Shown: positions 15,670 through 24,343, counted from the first letter of the stretch. The stretch is 64,000 nt of DNA from Streptomyces coacervatus (GCF_029223485.1 NZ_JARHTP010000021.1:124001-188000); one strand, 5' to 3'. Translations and numbers: made by a program. Notes: generated from the letters alone by a model not told the origin.

Positions 15670-16614
15670 TCACACCAGAACCGGGTCCTCCGCCGTTGTG
15701 CGGCGTGCCTCCGCCAGTGCCAGGCCCGCGACCGAGCCCAGCATCAGCAGCGTGCCCACGAGAGTTGCCGCGGTGAGCCGTTCGCCCAGCAGCAGGATCG
15801 CCAGGACCGCCGCGCTGACCGGCTCCAGGAGCATGATCACGGAGACCGTGGCGGAGCGGACCACGGCCGCGCCCGCGAAGTACAGGGCATAGGCGAGGGC
15901 CGTGGGGACGGTCGCGATGTAGGCCAGGAGCCAGACCAGGTGGACGGGTTCGGCCGTGTGCGGCACAAGCCCTTCGGCCAGGGCGAACGGGAGCAGGCAG
16001 AGGCTGGTGACCGCGAAAGCGCCCATCGTGGTGCCGGACGCGTCCGCCTCGCCGTGCCGACCCCACCAGCGGGTCAGCAGCGTCAGCATGCAGTACCCGG
16101 CCGCGGAGACCAGCGCGAGCAGCACACCCCACGGCCGTACGGACGCTCCGCCGTTGCCGAGCACGAGCACCGCCAGCCCGGCCGACGCGCCGGCGACGGC
16201 GGCCACCCCGCCCCGGCCGAGCCGCTCCCCCAGGGTCAGCCGGGCGCCGAGCGCGATCAGCACGGGGCCGGAGCCGAGGGTGACCACCGTGCCCACGGCG
16301 AGCCCGGTGGCGGCGACGGCCGCGAAGTAGGCGGTCTGGAAGACGGCGAGGCCCACGCCCATGGCCACGGCCCGCAACACCCGGCGCCCCAGCGGCTCGG
16401 ACCCGGCGACGCGGGAACGCGGGCACAGCAGCCGGGCGGCGAGTAGCAGGACGAAGCCTGCCGCGCAGCGCCAGAAGGAGAGGGTGACGGCGCCCATGTC
16501 ACTGGTCCGGTAGACCAGGGAGGCGGCCACGCCCGCGGTGCCCCAGGCGGCACCGGCGACGATCAGACAGAGCAGGCCTCGCCCGACGGGCAGGCCGAAA
16601 GCAGCATTCGACAC
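15670..16614 (-). CDS. EamA/DMT family transporter (downstream gene of the pair)
   Basis: Encodes 314 aa from GTG 16614, with GGAG upstream. It has ten hydrophobic segments in two EamA repeats (LIVAGAAWGTAGVAASL and LLALVSAAGYCMLTLLTRW). ATVPTALAYALYFAG and LLEPVSAAVLAILLLGE are conserved EamA motifs. It follows another EamA gene by 172 bp on the same strand, and that gap holds a mini-ORF and hairpins able to hide this gene's ribosome site. The substrate is unknown; amino acid or metabolite efflux is the family norm. Confidence 0.88.
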   Translation of the reverse strand: MSNAAFGLPVGRGLLCLIVAGAAWGTAGVAASLVYRTSDMGAVTLSFWRCAAGFVLLLAARLLCPRSRVAGSEPLGRRVLRAVAMGVGLAVFQTAYFAAVAATGLAVGTVVTLGSGPVLIALGARLTLGERLGRGGVAAVAGASAGLAVLVLGNGGASVRPWGVLLALVSAAGYCMLTLLTRWWGRHGEADASGTTMGAFAVTSLCLLPFALAEGLVPHTAEPVHLVWLLAYIATVPTALAYALYFAGAAVVRSATVSVIMLLEPVSAAVLAILLLGERLTAATLVGTLLMLGSVAGLALAEARRTTAEDPVLV

Positions 16615-16776
16615 GAATGTCTCCGCAGAAGTTTCGGAAGGGGCCCGGGATCAGGGATCGACCGAGCCGTGGACTGCTTCTGCGGGCAGCACCGTTCGGC
16701 CCGACCTGCGGTCGGGCGTGGTTCCGGAGGGCCCGCCTCAGGCGGCGGGAGGCGGAAGAACGAGCGTCGAAGGCAT
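16615..16776 (-). promoter_or_regulatory. Candidate attenuator: 12-codon mini-ORF and competing hairpins before the EamA gene
   Basis: Eleven bases after the stop of the upstream EamA gene, an ATG at 16776 opens a mini-ORF reading MPSTLVLPPPAA and stopping at 16738. The RNA then forms GCCCGACC-gca-GGTCGGGC (16717-16699). The segment CCGCAGAAG (16685-16677) is exactly complementary to CTTCTGCGG (16631-16623), which abuts the GGAG ribosome site of the next gene. A ribosome stalled on the three Pro codons could change the folding. No direct proof; chance short ORFs are frequent in GC-rich DNA. Confidence 0.4.
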
Positions 16777-16786
16777 GGTCGGCAGC

Positions 16787-17785
16787 TTAGGCAGCGGCCT
16801 CGCGGGAGGACAAATCCCTTTCCGGGCCGCCGCTCGCCACCGGCTGCGGGGAGCTGTTGGCGGGTGCCGAGGACTGGGCGATGAACGCACCCACCAGGAC
16901 GACCGCACCACCGACGATCTGCGGCGCCGACAGATGCTCGCCCAGCAGCACCCAGGCCAGGACCGTCGCGACGACCGCCTCCAGGCAGGCCACGACGCCC
17001 GCGACCTGCGGCGACAGCCGGCGCACCGACAGCACGCCGGTGACGTAGGCGAGGACGGTGGCGACGAGCACGATCCAGGCCAGCAGGAGGAGGGCGGCGA
17101 CCGGGGTGCCGTTCATCCGGGCCGTGCCCGTCAGGACCGACCAGTGCAGGTTCCAGGGGCGGGCCACGGCGGTCAGGACGAGGGCGCCGATCAGCAGGCC
17201 GTAGGCGATGACGCCGAGCGGGTCGGGTGCGTCGTCGCCGGCGTCGCTGCCCTGGTCGGACAGGACGAAGTAGCCGACCTGGCAGCAGGCGGCGCCGAGC
17301 GCGAGCAGCAGGCCGACGGTGTCGAAGCGCAGCCCCGACCAGACCTCGACGACGCAGGCGAGCCCGCCGGCCGCGAGGACCACGCCGAGCGCGGCGGCCC
17401 GGGTCACCGGCCGCCGCTGCACGAACCGCACCCAGCCCAGGACGAGGGCGGGCGCGAGGTATTCGACGAGCAGCGCGACCCCGACGGGTATACGGGATAT
17501 CGCGGCGAAGTAGCAGGCCTGCACGCCGGCCACGGCGAGCAGTCCGAACCCGGCGAGCAGCGCCGGGCGGCGGCGCAGCAGCGCGCGGTGGCGCACGGCG
17601 ACCGGCAGCATCACCAGGGCGGCGCCCGCGACGCGCAGCCACACCACATGGAGCGGGTCGAGTCCCGCCTCGATCAGTGGCTTGGCCGCGACCCCGGATC
17701 CACCGAAGGCGACCGCGGACCCGAGGGCGAGACCGAGCCCGACACTCCTCCCGCCGCTCCCATGGCTGCTTTCAGACGTATGCAC
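16787..17785 (-). CDS. EamA/DMT family transporter (upstream gene of the pair)
   Basis: Encodes about 332 aa if translation begins at GTG 17785 (VHTSESSHGSGG); GTG 17791 is equally possible and neither has a clear ribosome site. Ten membrane segments form two EamA repeats: LGLALGSAVAFGGSGVAAKPLIEAG and VGLLLALGAACCQVGYFVLS. VSVRRLSPQVAG-like and LEAVVATVLAWVLLGEHL segments match RhtA-type amino-acid/homoserine exporters. The C-terminal tail is hydrophilic. It is probably cotranscribed with the downstream EamA gene. Confidence 0.85.
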   Translation of the reverse strand: MHTSESSHGSGGRSVGLGLALGSAVAFGGSGVAAKPLIEAGLDPLHVVWLRVAGAALVMLPVAVRHRALLRRRPALLAGFGLLAVAGVQACYFAAISRIPVGVALLVEYLAPALVLGWVRFVQRRPVTRAAALGVVLAAGGLACVVEVWSGLRFDTVGLLLALGAACCQVGYFVLSDQGSDAGDDAPDPLGVIAYGLLIGALVLTAVARPWNLHWSVLTGTARMNGTPVAALLLLAWIVLVATVLAYVTGVLSVRRLSPQVAGVVACLEAVVATVLAWVLLGEHLSAPQIVGGAVVLVGAFIAQSSAPANSSPQPVASGGPERDLSSREAAA

Positions 17786-17837
17786 CGGCACATGATGACA
17801 GGCGACGACATGAGCGTCACCCCCGATGACACCTGTC

Positions 17838-18419
17838 TCAGCGGCTGGACCACCGCGACTGCGCCTGCCGGTTCTCGATGCGTGTGAGCACGGCGGCCGT
17901 CTCGATGCCGGCCCGGTGCAGCACCTCGGCGGCCCGCGCCTGCGGGTCGACGACGATCGCTGCCAGGAGGTCGATGCCGTGGGCCGATTCGGCGCCGCGG
18001 GCGGCGGCGTGCCCGCAGGCCTGCCCCAGCGCTCCGGCGGCCAGCGGCGAGAGGCCGTCGGCCTGCGCCACCACGGGTACGGCGCCGGAGTCCTCGACGG
18101 AGCCCTGCCAGCGCAGGCCGTAGCCGATGCTGCGCTGCACGAGGTAGCCGAGCAGCCGGGCGATCTCGGGCCCGTCGTCGAAGACGTCCCGCACCTCGGG
18201 GTCGTGCTCCAGGAGCGAGTGCAGCAGATGGGCCGTGTCGATCTGCCGGTCCCCGTCGCGCACCGCCCGGCGGCGGGCACCGGAGATCACCGCTGCCAGC
18301 TCGGCACTGAGCCCGGCATCGTTGTCCACGCAGGGGCCGACTGGCTGCTCGCCGGCCGACTGCCGGGGGATACGGGGTTGCACACCCCCTAGCCCATCAA
18401 CCTCTTCGGCTCCGGTCAT
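17838..18419 (-). CDS. Clp N-terminal-domain-only protein
   Basis: Encodes about 193 aa. It carries two Clp repeat (ClpN) motifs without any AAA+ ATPase domain: ARRRAVRDGDRQIDTAHLLHSLLEHDPEV and GHAAARGAESAHGIDLLAAIVVDPQARAAEVL. ClpN-only proteins are common in Streptomyces and may act as adaptors or decoys for ClpC-type unfoldases. The ATG at 18419 was preferred; an in-frame extension to 18473 would add 18 unstructured residues. The 3' end is 52 bp from the end of the upstream EamA start region. Confidence 0.8.
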   Translation of the reverse strand: MTGAEEVDGLGGVQPRIPRQSAGEQPVGPCVDNDAGLSAELAAVISGARRRAVRDGDRQIDTAHLLHSLLEHDPEVRDVFDDGPEIARLLGYLVQRSIGYGLRWQGSVEDSGAVPVVAQADGLSPLAAGALGQACGHAAARGAESAHGIDLLAAIVVDPQARAAEVLHRAGIETAAVLTRIENRQAQSRWSSR

Positions 18420-18527
18420 CCCCGAGGGGGAGCATTTCGGCGTCCCACAGAGAGTGGACCCGGCGGGCCGCAATCTCCTCCTTACGGATGAGATCTGGCC
18501 GTTCTGCCTCTAGGGGCGCGCGCCGGT

Positions 18528-18770
18528 TTGCCGTGCGCCAGGCGTGCAACCACAGCGCCCCGTCGCTCGTCCATCAGATGCGTGGAGGGCAGGAGCTGGC
18601 TGGTGTCCCTGCCGGCCGTGGACGGCAAGCAGTACGTATACCGGGTGTACGCCCCGGAGGACGCACTGCCCGCCGACCTGTTCTGGGACGCCTGGCACTG
18701 CCACGACGAGAGCACCTTCCCGCGCGCATGGGACCTCTTCGACGCCGCGGTGATCCGCCGGGTCGGCTGA
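18528..18770 (+). CDS. Small hypothetical protein
   Basis: The frame encodes up to 80 aa from TTG 18528, or 62 aa from GTG 18582. The C-terminal 60 residues look genuine: strongly GC-biased third positions and an aromatic-rich sequence (SWLVSLPAVDGKQYVYRVYA, then DLFWDAWHCHDESTFPRAWDLF). No signal peptide, membrane segment or known motif is visible. It is divergent from the ClpN gene. I do not recognise the family. Confidence 0.5.
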   Translation: MPCARRATTAPRRSSIRCVEGRSWLVSLPAVDGKQYVYRVYAPEDALPADLFWDAWHCHDESTFPRAWDLFDAAVIRRVG

Positions 18771-18868
18771 GCCGCCTCCACAATTCCTGACGGTTCATCA
18801 GTATTGAATGTTGCGACCTCTGCGGTTACTTTCCGCGACACCAGGGCCCGATACGAAGAGGTGGTCGC

Positions 18869-19297
18869 ATGCCCGAAATCAACGCGGAAGCACGGATCGA
18901 GGCGCCGGCCGAGAAGGTGTGGGCGCAGCTCACGGACTGGCCCGCTTACGGCGAGTGGAACGCCACCCACACCAGCTTTCCGCAGGGCGGCCCGGCGGCG
19001 CTCGAAGTGGGCGGGACGTTCCAGGAGAACATGAAGCTGATGGGTTTCCCGGCCGAGGTCGAGTGGACCATCTCGGAACTGGAACCAGCCCGGCTCTTCG
19101 TCATCAAGGGCAAGGGACCGATGGCCGTGAGCCTGGCCACGCGCTACACCCTGACCCCTGACGGCGATGCCACGAAGGTCCGCATCGACGGCGAGTTCAC
19201 GGGCGCCGCGGTCACTCTGATGGCGGGCAAGCTGAAGGACTCGGGAACGGCCGCTCTCAACGAATCACTGCGAAAGCTCGCCGGGCTGGTGTCCTGA
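18869..19297 (+). CDS. SRPBCC (START-like) family protein
   Basis: Encodes 142 aa from ATG 18869, with GAGGTGG upstream. INAEARIEAPAEKVWAQLTDWPAYGEWN is the classic N-terminus of the polyketide-cyclase/dehydrase-like START fold, and the C-terminal long helix (MAGKLKDSGTAALNESLRKLAGL) is also typical. Members bind hydrophobic ligands in a deep pocket; the ligand is unknown. It ends at a strong hairpin shared with the convergent PadR gene. Confidence 0.82.
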   Translation: MPEINAEARIEAPAEKVWAQLTDWPAYGEWNATHTSFPQGGPAALEVGGTFQENMKLMGFPAEVEWTISELEPARLFVIKGKGPMAVSLATRYTLTPDGDATKVRIDGEFTGAAVTLMAGKLKDSGTAALNESLRKLAGLVS

Positions 19298-19310
19298 ACG
19301 CCGGAAACAG

Positions 19311-19346
19311 GAAGGCGCCCCGCGGACCACTCCGCGGGGCGCCTTC
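19311..19346. terminator. Bidirectional terminator hairpin
   Basis: GAAGGCGCCCCGCGGA and its exact complement TCCGCGGGGCGCCTTC are separated by four bases (16-bp perfect stem). It sits between the convergent SRPBCC and PadR genes, 13 and 15 bp from their stops, and can serve both. Confidence 0.85.
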
Positions 19347-19361
19347 GTCGCCGCAGGACCG

Positions 19362-20000
19362 TCAGTCCTCGTCGGCGAGGATCAGGTACAGCTTCTTGCG
19401 GGCTTCGTTGATGACCGCCAGCGCCTTCTCGCGCTGCTCCTTGCTGCCGGTCTTCCAGACCTGGCCGAAGGCCTCCATCAGACCGAAGCCGGCCTGGCGG
19501 ATCTCACCGAGCGCCTCGAAGTCGATGCCGCGGGAGGCTTCCTCCCAGGGCGCGTCCGGGCCCTCGTCGGCCGCGGTGCGGCCGGACTCGGTGAGTGAGA
19601 ACAGCTTCTTGCCGCCCTCGCTCGCGCTGGTGATCAGGCCCTCGTCCTCCAGCAGCTGGAGGGTGGGGTACACCGAACCGGGGCTGGGCTTCCACGCCCC
19701 GCCACTGCGCTCGGCGATCTCCTGGATCATCTCGTAACCGTGCATGGGCCGGTCCTTCAGCAGGGCCAGGATCGACGCCCTTACGTCGCCTCGCCGCGCC
19801 CTGCCGCGCGGTCCGCCACGCCCTCGCGGGCCCCAGGGGCCCGGTCCGAAGCCCGGTCCGCCGAAACCGAAGCCGGGGCCGGGACCGCCACCGGGGCCAC
19901 CCGGCCCGAAGGGGCCGAAGGCGCCGCGCCGACCCTCGAAACCACCCCGGCCACGAGAGCCGGGTCCACCGTGTCCACGTTCGAATCCATGGGAACGCAT
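19362..20000 (-). CDS. PadR family regulator with Gly/Pro/Arg-rich N-terminal tail
   Basis: Encodes 212 aa from ATG 20000 (GGAG eight bases upstream); a GTG at 20009 is also in frame. Residues 1-70 are an unusual low-complexity tail of Gly, Pro, Phe and Arg (for example GGGPGPGFGFGGPGFGPGPW). A PadR winged helix follows: DVRASILALLKDRPMHGYEMIQE, GSVYPTLQLLEDEGLI and a dimerisation helix. PadR proteins usually repress their own gene and a membrane or transport gene. An AT-rich palindrome lies in the promoter. Confidence 0.88.
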   Translation of the reverse strand: MRSHGFERGHGGPGSRGRGGFEGRRGAFGPFGPGGPGGGPGPGFGFGGPGFGPGPWGPRGRGGPRGRARRGDVRASILALLKDRPMHGYEMIQEIAERSGGAWKPSPGSVYPTLQLLEDEGLITSASEGGKKLFSLTESGRTAADEGPDAPWEEASRGIDFEALGEIRQAGFGLMEAFGQVWKTGSKEQREKALAVINEARKKLYLILADED

Positions 20001-20017
20001 CGCAATCACTCCATTCC

Positions 20018-20053
20018 ATCGTTGATCTGTCGCGATGCGTCAACGATATATCG
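20018..20053. promoter_or_regulatory. Candidate PadR operator
   Basis: ATCGTTGA and TCAACGAT form an exact inverted repeat with a 14-bp spacer, and CGATATATCG (20044-20053) is a perfect 10-bp palindrome. Such A/T-centred dyads directly upstream of a PadR gene are typical autoregulatory sites. It begins 18 bp from the chosen start codon. Confidence 0.5.
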
Positions 20054-20146
20054 GAATAGTTCGCATGGCAAGGCGCGGCGGAAATTCGTGCATGGACAGG
20101 GCCCGGCCCCAGGTCAGAGCCGGGCCCGTGCAGGACCGTGCGGCGC

Positions 20147-21787
20147 TCAGTGGCCGCGGAACGCCTCCTCCAGCCACCAGGAACCGTGCTCGCGGGTCAC
20201 CTTGGCGTCGATGAGCAGGGGTGCCGAGCGCGGCCCGGCGACCCAGTCCTGCACGGCCTTGAGGTCGGCGGGCGTGCGGACGGTCACCGCCTCGAAGCCG
20301 TAGCCGCGGGCCACGGCGGCGATGTCCGTCTCCGGGAAGGTGACCGTGGAGAGCGGGAAGCCGTCGGGGCCGAAGTGGTGCACCTCGGCGCCGTATCCCT
20401 CGTCGTTGTAGACGACGACCACCATCGGCAGGCCGAGCCGGCGCACGGTGTCGAGTTCCACGGCGCTCATCAGCGCGCCACCGTCGCCGAGGGCGGCCAC
20501 GGGGAGCCGGTCCGGCTGGGCGAGGGCCGCGCCGATCGTGGTCGCGAGGCCCAGGCCGATCGACTGGAACGCCTGGGTGAAGCAGAACCCATGGTGGTCC
20601 GGCACCGAGAGATACGCGCTCGGGTAGCCCATGAAGTTGCCCGAGTCGACACCGACGACCCGCTCGGCGGGGAGGATGTCGTCCAGCGCGATGCTCAGCG
20701 TCCGCGGGTCGATCCGGTCGCGGGTGCCCTCGTCCTCGTATGGCACGTCCCGCCACCGCGCCCGCGCGGCGAGGGCGGCGGCGATGTCGGGGGTCCGGTA
20801 GCCCTCGCGGCTCCCGCCGCCGGCCTCCAGTGCCCGTCGCGCCGTGCGCTCCACGTCGCCGGTGACGCCCAGGGCGATCTCTCTGTGCGCGCCGAGCGCC
20901 TCCGGATCGTCGTCGACCTGGACAACGGTCGCGTCCGGGCCGATCAGACTGCCGTGCCGCATGGTCCACATGTTCAGCGCGCAGCCCCAGCCGACGATCA
21001 GGTCGGCGCCCCGGATCAGGTCGGCCGCGAGGGGCGAGGCGAAGCCGCCGGAGACGTCGAGCGAGTAGGGGCCTCCGTGGAACAGGCCGCGGGCCACGGC
21101 CGAGGTCGTCAGGAGAGCGCCGTACCGGTCGGCCAGGGTCAGGAGCGCGTCGCGGCTGCCGGTGGTGCGTGCGCCCCGGCCGGCGACGAAGACCGGACGC
21201 CGGGCGGCTTCCAGGGCCCGTACCAACTCCGCCACCGCGGCCCCGGACGGCTCGACCGGCTGCCGTACCGGCATGGGGAGGGCGGCCGGCAGGGAGGCGT
21301 CGGGCACGTCGAGGGCCTGCACCTCCAACGGCAGGTTCAGCAGCACCGTGCGCCGCTCGTGCCGGGCCCGCCGGAGCGCGGCGCGGGCCTGTTCGACCGC
21401 GTCGTGCGCGGTCGTGACGCGCGCGGTGGCGGCACCGACGGAGTGCGCCAACACCGCTTGGTCGATACGGAAGTTGGAGTTCGGCGCGGTCGCCTCGGCG
21501 GCCAGCACCAGCAGTGGTGTACGGCTCTTGGCGGCCTCGGTGATACCGGTCAGGGCGTTGGTCAGGCCGGGCCCCTGGTGGACGCTGAGCGCGGCCACCG
21601 TCCCGCTGGTGCGGGCGTAGGCGTCGGCCATGGTGGCCGCGCCGCCTTCGTGCCGTGCGGCGACGAACCGTGCGCCCGCCGCCACCATGGCGTTGGTCAG
21701 GTGGAAGTTCCCCGAGCCGACCACGCCGAAGACATGGTCGATCCCCGACGCGGTCAGTGCCCGCCCGACGGCTTCGGCGACCTTCAC
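20147..21787 (-). CDS. Thiamine-diphosphate-dependent enzyme (acetolactate synthase/benzoylformate decarboxylase-like)
   Basis: Encodes about 546 aa from GTG 21787, overlapping the stop of the cyclase gene by 4 bp. The PYR domain has the catalytic Glu (RHEGGAATMADAYART). A central regulatory domain follows, and the PP domain has the ThDP motif GDGGALMSAVEL ending in YNDEGYG. These enzymes decarboxylate or ligate 2-oxo acids using ThDP and Mg2+. It is longer-diverged than IlvB and has no small subunit nearby, so biosynthetic acetolactate synthase is unlikely. Coupling to a cyclase-family hydrolase suggests a catabolic pathway of aromatic or keto acids. Confidence 0.85.
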   Translation of the reverse strand: MKVAEAVGRALTASGIDHVFGVVGSGNFHLTNAMVAAGARFVAARHEGGAATMADAYARTSGTVAALSVHQGPGLTNALTGITEAAKSRTPLLVLAAEATAPNSNFRIDQAVLAHSVGAATARVTTAHDAVEQARAALRRARHERRTVLLNLPLEVQALDVPDASLPAALPMPVRQPVEPSGAAVAELVRALEAARRPVFVAGRGARTTGSRDALLTLADRYGALLTTSAVARGLFHGGPYSLDVSGGFASPLAADLIRGADLIVGWGCALNMWTMRHGSLIGPDATVVQVDDDPEALGAHREIALGVTGDVERTARRALEAGGGSREGYRTPDIAAALAARARWRDVPYEDEGTRDRIDPRTLSIALDDILPAERVVGVDSGNFMGYPSAYLSVPDHHGFCFTQAFQSIGLGLATTIGAALAQPDRLPVAALGDGGALMSAVELDTVRRLGLPMVVVVYNDEGYGAEVHHFGPDGFPLSTVTFPETDIAAVARGYGFEAVTVRTPADLKAVQDWVAGPRSAPLLIDAKVTREHGSWWLEEAFRGH

Positions 21788-22569
21788 GACCGCTCCACCA
21801 GGGCGAGTACGCGTGCGGGGGCGCCGGAACCGGCGACGATGGGCAGCGGTCCCGCGATGACGACGGCGCCGGTCGGCGGCAGGGAGCCGAGGTTCTGCAG
21901 CTGGGTCAGTCCGTACTTGTCGGCGCCCAGGAGGTAGGAGTGGCAGGGGAAGGCCGGGTCGAAGGAGTGCGCCCGTCCCGCGTCCGTGCCGACCGTCTCC
22001 GTGCCGAGGCCGATCACGGGTGACTCCTCGGCCACCCAGCGGGCGCACTCCGCCGACAGGCCGGGCGTGTGCGGGCCGTTCTCGTCGGCGTTGAGGAACG
22101 CCTCCTGCGACTGCGAGCGGGCGTCCCAGCCGGTGCGCAGCAGCAGCCAACCCCCTTCGGGCAAGGGCCCGTTGTCGGCTTCCCAGGCCTTGATGTGGTC
22201 GACCTCGACGAGGAAGTCGGGATCCTTGGCGGCGTGGTCGGAGAAGTCCAGTACGGCCGCGGGCGCGATCAAACGGCCCGCCGGGACCGACGCGACATCG
22301 GCGAGGTCCTTTCCGGTGACCCAGTGGACCGGGGCGTCGAAGTGGGTGCCGGTGTGCTCACCGCTGCGGAAGTTGTTCCAGTACCAGGCCGGACCCCGGT
22401 CGTCGTACCGGCTGATCTCCTCCAGTTCGAAGACCTGGGTCTGGCCGAACTGGGGCGGCAGCTGGATCACCGGCGTGGCCGACGACAGCGGCGACGTCAG
22501 GTCGACGACTTCGATCGATCCGCCCTGCAGTCCGGCGAGAAGGGCGGCGAGCACGGACGGCTGGGACAT
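21784..22569 (-). CDS. Cyclase family (kynurenine formamidase-like) metal hydrolase
   Basis: Encodes 261 aa. The family motif HTGTHFDAPVHW supplies metal-binding His and Asp, and LLLRTGWDARS plus VIGLGTETVGTDAG follow in the usual order. Members hydrolyse amides or lactones, as bacterial formamidases do. It is the first gene of a two-gene operon with the ThDP enzyme. The start at ATG 22569 has a purine-rich AGGAGG upstream (from CCTCCT on the plus strand). Confidence 0.85.
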   Translation of the reverse strand: MSQPSVLAALLAGLQGGSIEVVDLTSPLSSATPVIQLPPQFGQTQVFELEEISRYDDRGPAWYWNNFRSGEHTGTHFDAPVHWVTGKDLADVASVPAGRLIAPAAVLDFSDHAAKDPDFLVEVDHIKAWEADNGPLPEGGWLLLRTGWDARSQSQEAFLNADENGPHTPGLSAECARWVAEESPVIGLGTETVGTDAGRAHSFDPAFPCHSYLLGADKYGLTQLQNLGSLPPTGAVVIAGPLPIVAGSGAPARVLALVERS

Positions 22570-22676
22570 GACGGCCTCCTGGGCAAAGGCTGAACGGTCA
22601 ACTACAGGGTGTCAGCCGAGGGCCGCTTCGCTAAGGCGCATGGCCCGGAAATCGGTCCACCGTCCCCGAATTGGAC

Positions 22677-22706
22677 TTGGTGGGAAACTCCGCCCCGCCC
22701 TAGCGT
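22677..22706 (+). promoter_or_regulatory. Candidate promoter giving a leaderless phzF-like mRNA
   Basis: TTGGTG (22677-22682) and TAGCGT (22701-22706) are separated by 18 bp. Transcription would start about at the ATG (22714), and no ribosome site precedes that ATG, consistent with leaderless translation, which is frequent in Streptomyces. Confidence 0.4.
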
Positions 22707-22713
22707 CGAAGCC

Positions 22714-23523
22714 ATGCGAATCCGAATCGTCGACGCCTTCACCGACCGTCCCTTCGGCGGCAACCCCGCCGGTGTCCTGCTCCTCGACGCCTTCCCCGAC
22801 GACGACCGGCTCCAGAAGATCGCCCTGGAGGTCAACCACGCCGAGACGGCCTTCGCGCACCGGCTGCCCGAGGGCGGCGAGGCCGACTGGGCGCTGCGCT
22901 GGTTCACACCCGCGACCGAGGTCAACATGTGCGGACATGCGACGCTCGCGACGGCCCACGTCCTGCATACGACCGGCGCCCACCAGGGCACGGTGCGGTT
23001 CGCCACCCGCAGCGGCGTCCTCGTCGCGACACCGCGGGAGGACGGCTCGATCACCCTCGACTTCCCGACGGCGCCGCTGACGGCGGTCGAGGTGCCGGCC
23101 GGGGTCGCCGAGGCGCTGGGCGCCGAGCCGCTCTGCGCCTTCGACACCGGGCCGAACGTCGGCGACCTGGTCCTCCAACTCGCCGACGAGAAGACCATCC
23201 ACGCCCTCACCCCCGACCACAAGGCGCTCGGCGCCTACTCCGAGCGCGGCATCATCGCCACCGCCCGCGCCGAGGACCCCGCCCGGGGCTACGACTTCGT
23301 CTCCCGCTGCTTCTTCCCGAACGTCGGCATCGACGAGGACCCGGTCACCGGCAGCGCCCACACGGCCCTCGCCCCCTTCTGGTCCGAGCGCCTGGGCCGC
23401 CCCGACCTCACCGGCCTGCAGGCCTCGCCCCGCTCCGGCCGCGTCCGCACCCAGCTGCGCGGGGAGCGCACCCTGCTGAGCGGGCGCGCGGTCACGGTCA
23501 TCGAGGGCGACCTGCTCGCCTAG
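22714..23523 (+). CDS. PhzF family isomerase/epimerase-like protein
   Basis: Encodes 269 aa. Family landmarks are in order: DAFTDRPFGGNPAGVLLLD at the N-terminus, the catalytic Glu in NHAETAFA, RWFTPATEVNMCGHATLA, and DEDPVTGSAHTALAPFW in the second lobe. PhzF-type proteins isomerise substrates by acid-base chemistry; PhzF itself acts in phenazine synthesis, but most genomic homologues have unknown substrates and no phenazine genes are present here. ATG 22714 was chosen because the fold begins immediately. Confidence 0.88.
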   Translation: MRIRIVDAFTDRPFGGNPAGVLLLDAFPDDDRLQKIALEVNHAETAFAHRLPEGGEADWALRWFTPATEVNMCGHATLATAHVLHTTGAHQGTVRFATRSGVLVATPREDGSITLDFPTAPLTAVEVPAGVAEALGAEPLCAFDTGPNVGDLVLQLADEKTIHALTPDHKALGAYSERGIIATARAEDPARGYDFVSRCFFPNVGIDEDPVTGSAHTALAPFWSERLGRPDLTGLQASPRSGRVRTQLRGERTLLSGRAVTVIEGDLLA

Positions 23524-23542
23524 AAAACAGGCTGCCGCCGCC

Positions 23543-24343
23543 TCACGCCGTCGGCAGCCAGCCCACCTTCCCGGCCAGCAGCGCGTACCCCACGAAGGCC
23601 CCGATGTCGAGCAGGGAATGCGCCACCACCAGTGGACCCACCCGGCCCCAACGCCGGTACAGGTACACGAACACCACACCCATCACCATGTTGCCGACGA
23701 AGCCGCCGATGCCCTGGTAGAGGTGATAGGAGCCACGCAGTACGGAACTGGCCACCAGAGCGCTGCCCGGCGTCCAGCCCAACTGCCCCAGCCGGCGCAG
23801 CAGATAGCCGACGACGATGACCTCTTCGAGGATCGCGTTCTGCAGCGCCGAAAGGATCAGCACGGGGTACTTCCACCACACGTCGGGCAGCGCCTCCGGC
23901 ACGACGGTGAGATTGAAGCCGAGGCCGCGTGCGGCCAGGTAGAAGGCGATTCCGGTGCTGCCGATCACCGCCGCGACGCCCGCACCGCGGCCGAGGTCGA
24001 ACCAGCGCCGGGTGCGGTCGAAGCCGATGGTGCGCAGGCTCCGCCCCTCCCGGATCAGCAGGTGCGCGACCAGCGCGACGGGCACCAGCGCCGATGCGAT
24101 CCCGAACAGCTGCCAGGCGAGATCCAGCCAGGGGCGGCCCGGCGCGGCCGAGGCATTGAGGGTGGCCGCCTGCTCCTTCAGCCCCCCTGGTTTCGTGACC
24201 GATCCGACAAAACTGATCAGGGCGGACACACCACTCGCACCGAGCGAAAGCCCCAGAACGAGCAGCGTCTCGTCACGGAGAATCCGTCGCGAGGGCCGCT
24301 CCGGCGGAAAAGAATCGGCCACCGGGCCCGCCTCTGCCTGCAC
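23543..24343 (-). CDS. CPBP family intramembrane metalloprotease (Abi-like)
   Basis: Encodes 266 aa with about seven membrane helices. The CPBP catalytic motifs are present: EEVIVVGYLLRRL (EExxxR-like pair of Glu), SYHLYQGIGGFVGN and VAHSLLDIGAF supplying the His residues. Members cleave prenylated or lipid-embedded peptides, or act in bacteriocin self-immunity; no bacteriocin gene is seen here. The start is GTG 24343. It is convergent with phzF, 19 bp apart. Confidence 0.85.
   Translation of the reverse strand: MQAEAGPVADSFPPERPSRRILRDETLLVLGLSLGASGVSALISFVGSVTKPGGLKEQAATLNASAAPGRPWLDLAWQLFGIASALVPVALVAHLLIREGRSLRTIGFDRTRRWFDLGRGAGVAAVIGSTGIAFYLAARGLGFNLTVVPEALPDVWWKYPVLILSALQNAILEEVIVVGYLLRRLGQLGWTPGSALVASSVLRGSYHLYQGIGGFVGNMVMGVVFVYLYRRWGRVGPLVVAHSLLDIGAFVGYALLAGKVGWLPTA

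Noticed and set aside
22714..23523. Phenazine biosynthesis cluster
   Set aside because: Only a PhzF-family gene is present; these are widespread without phenazine genes.
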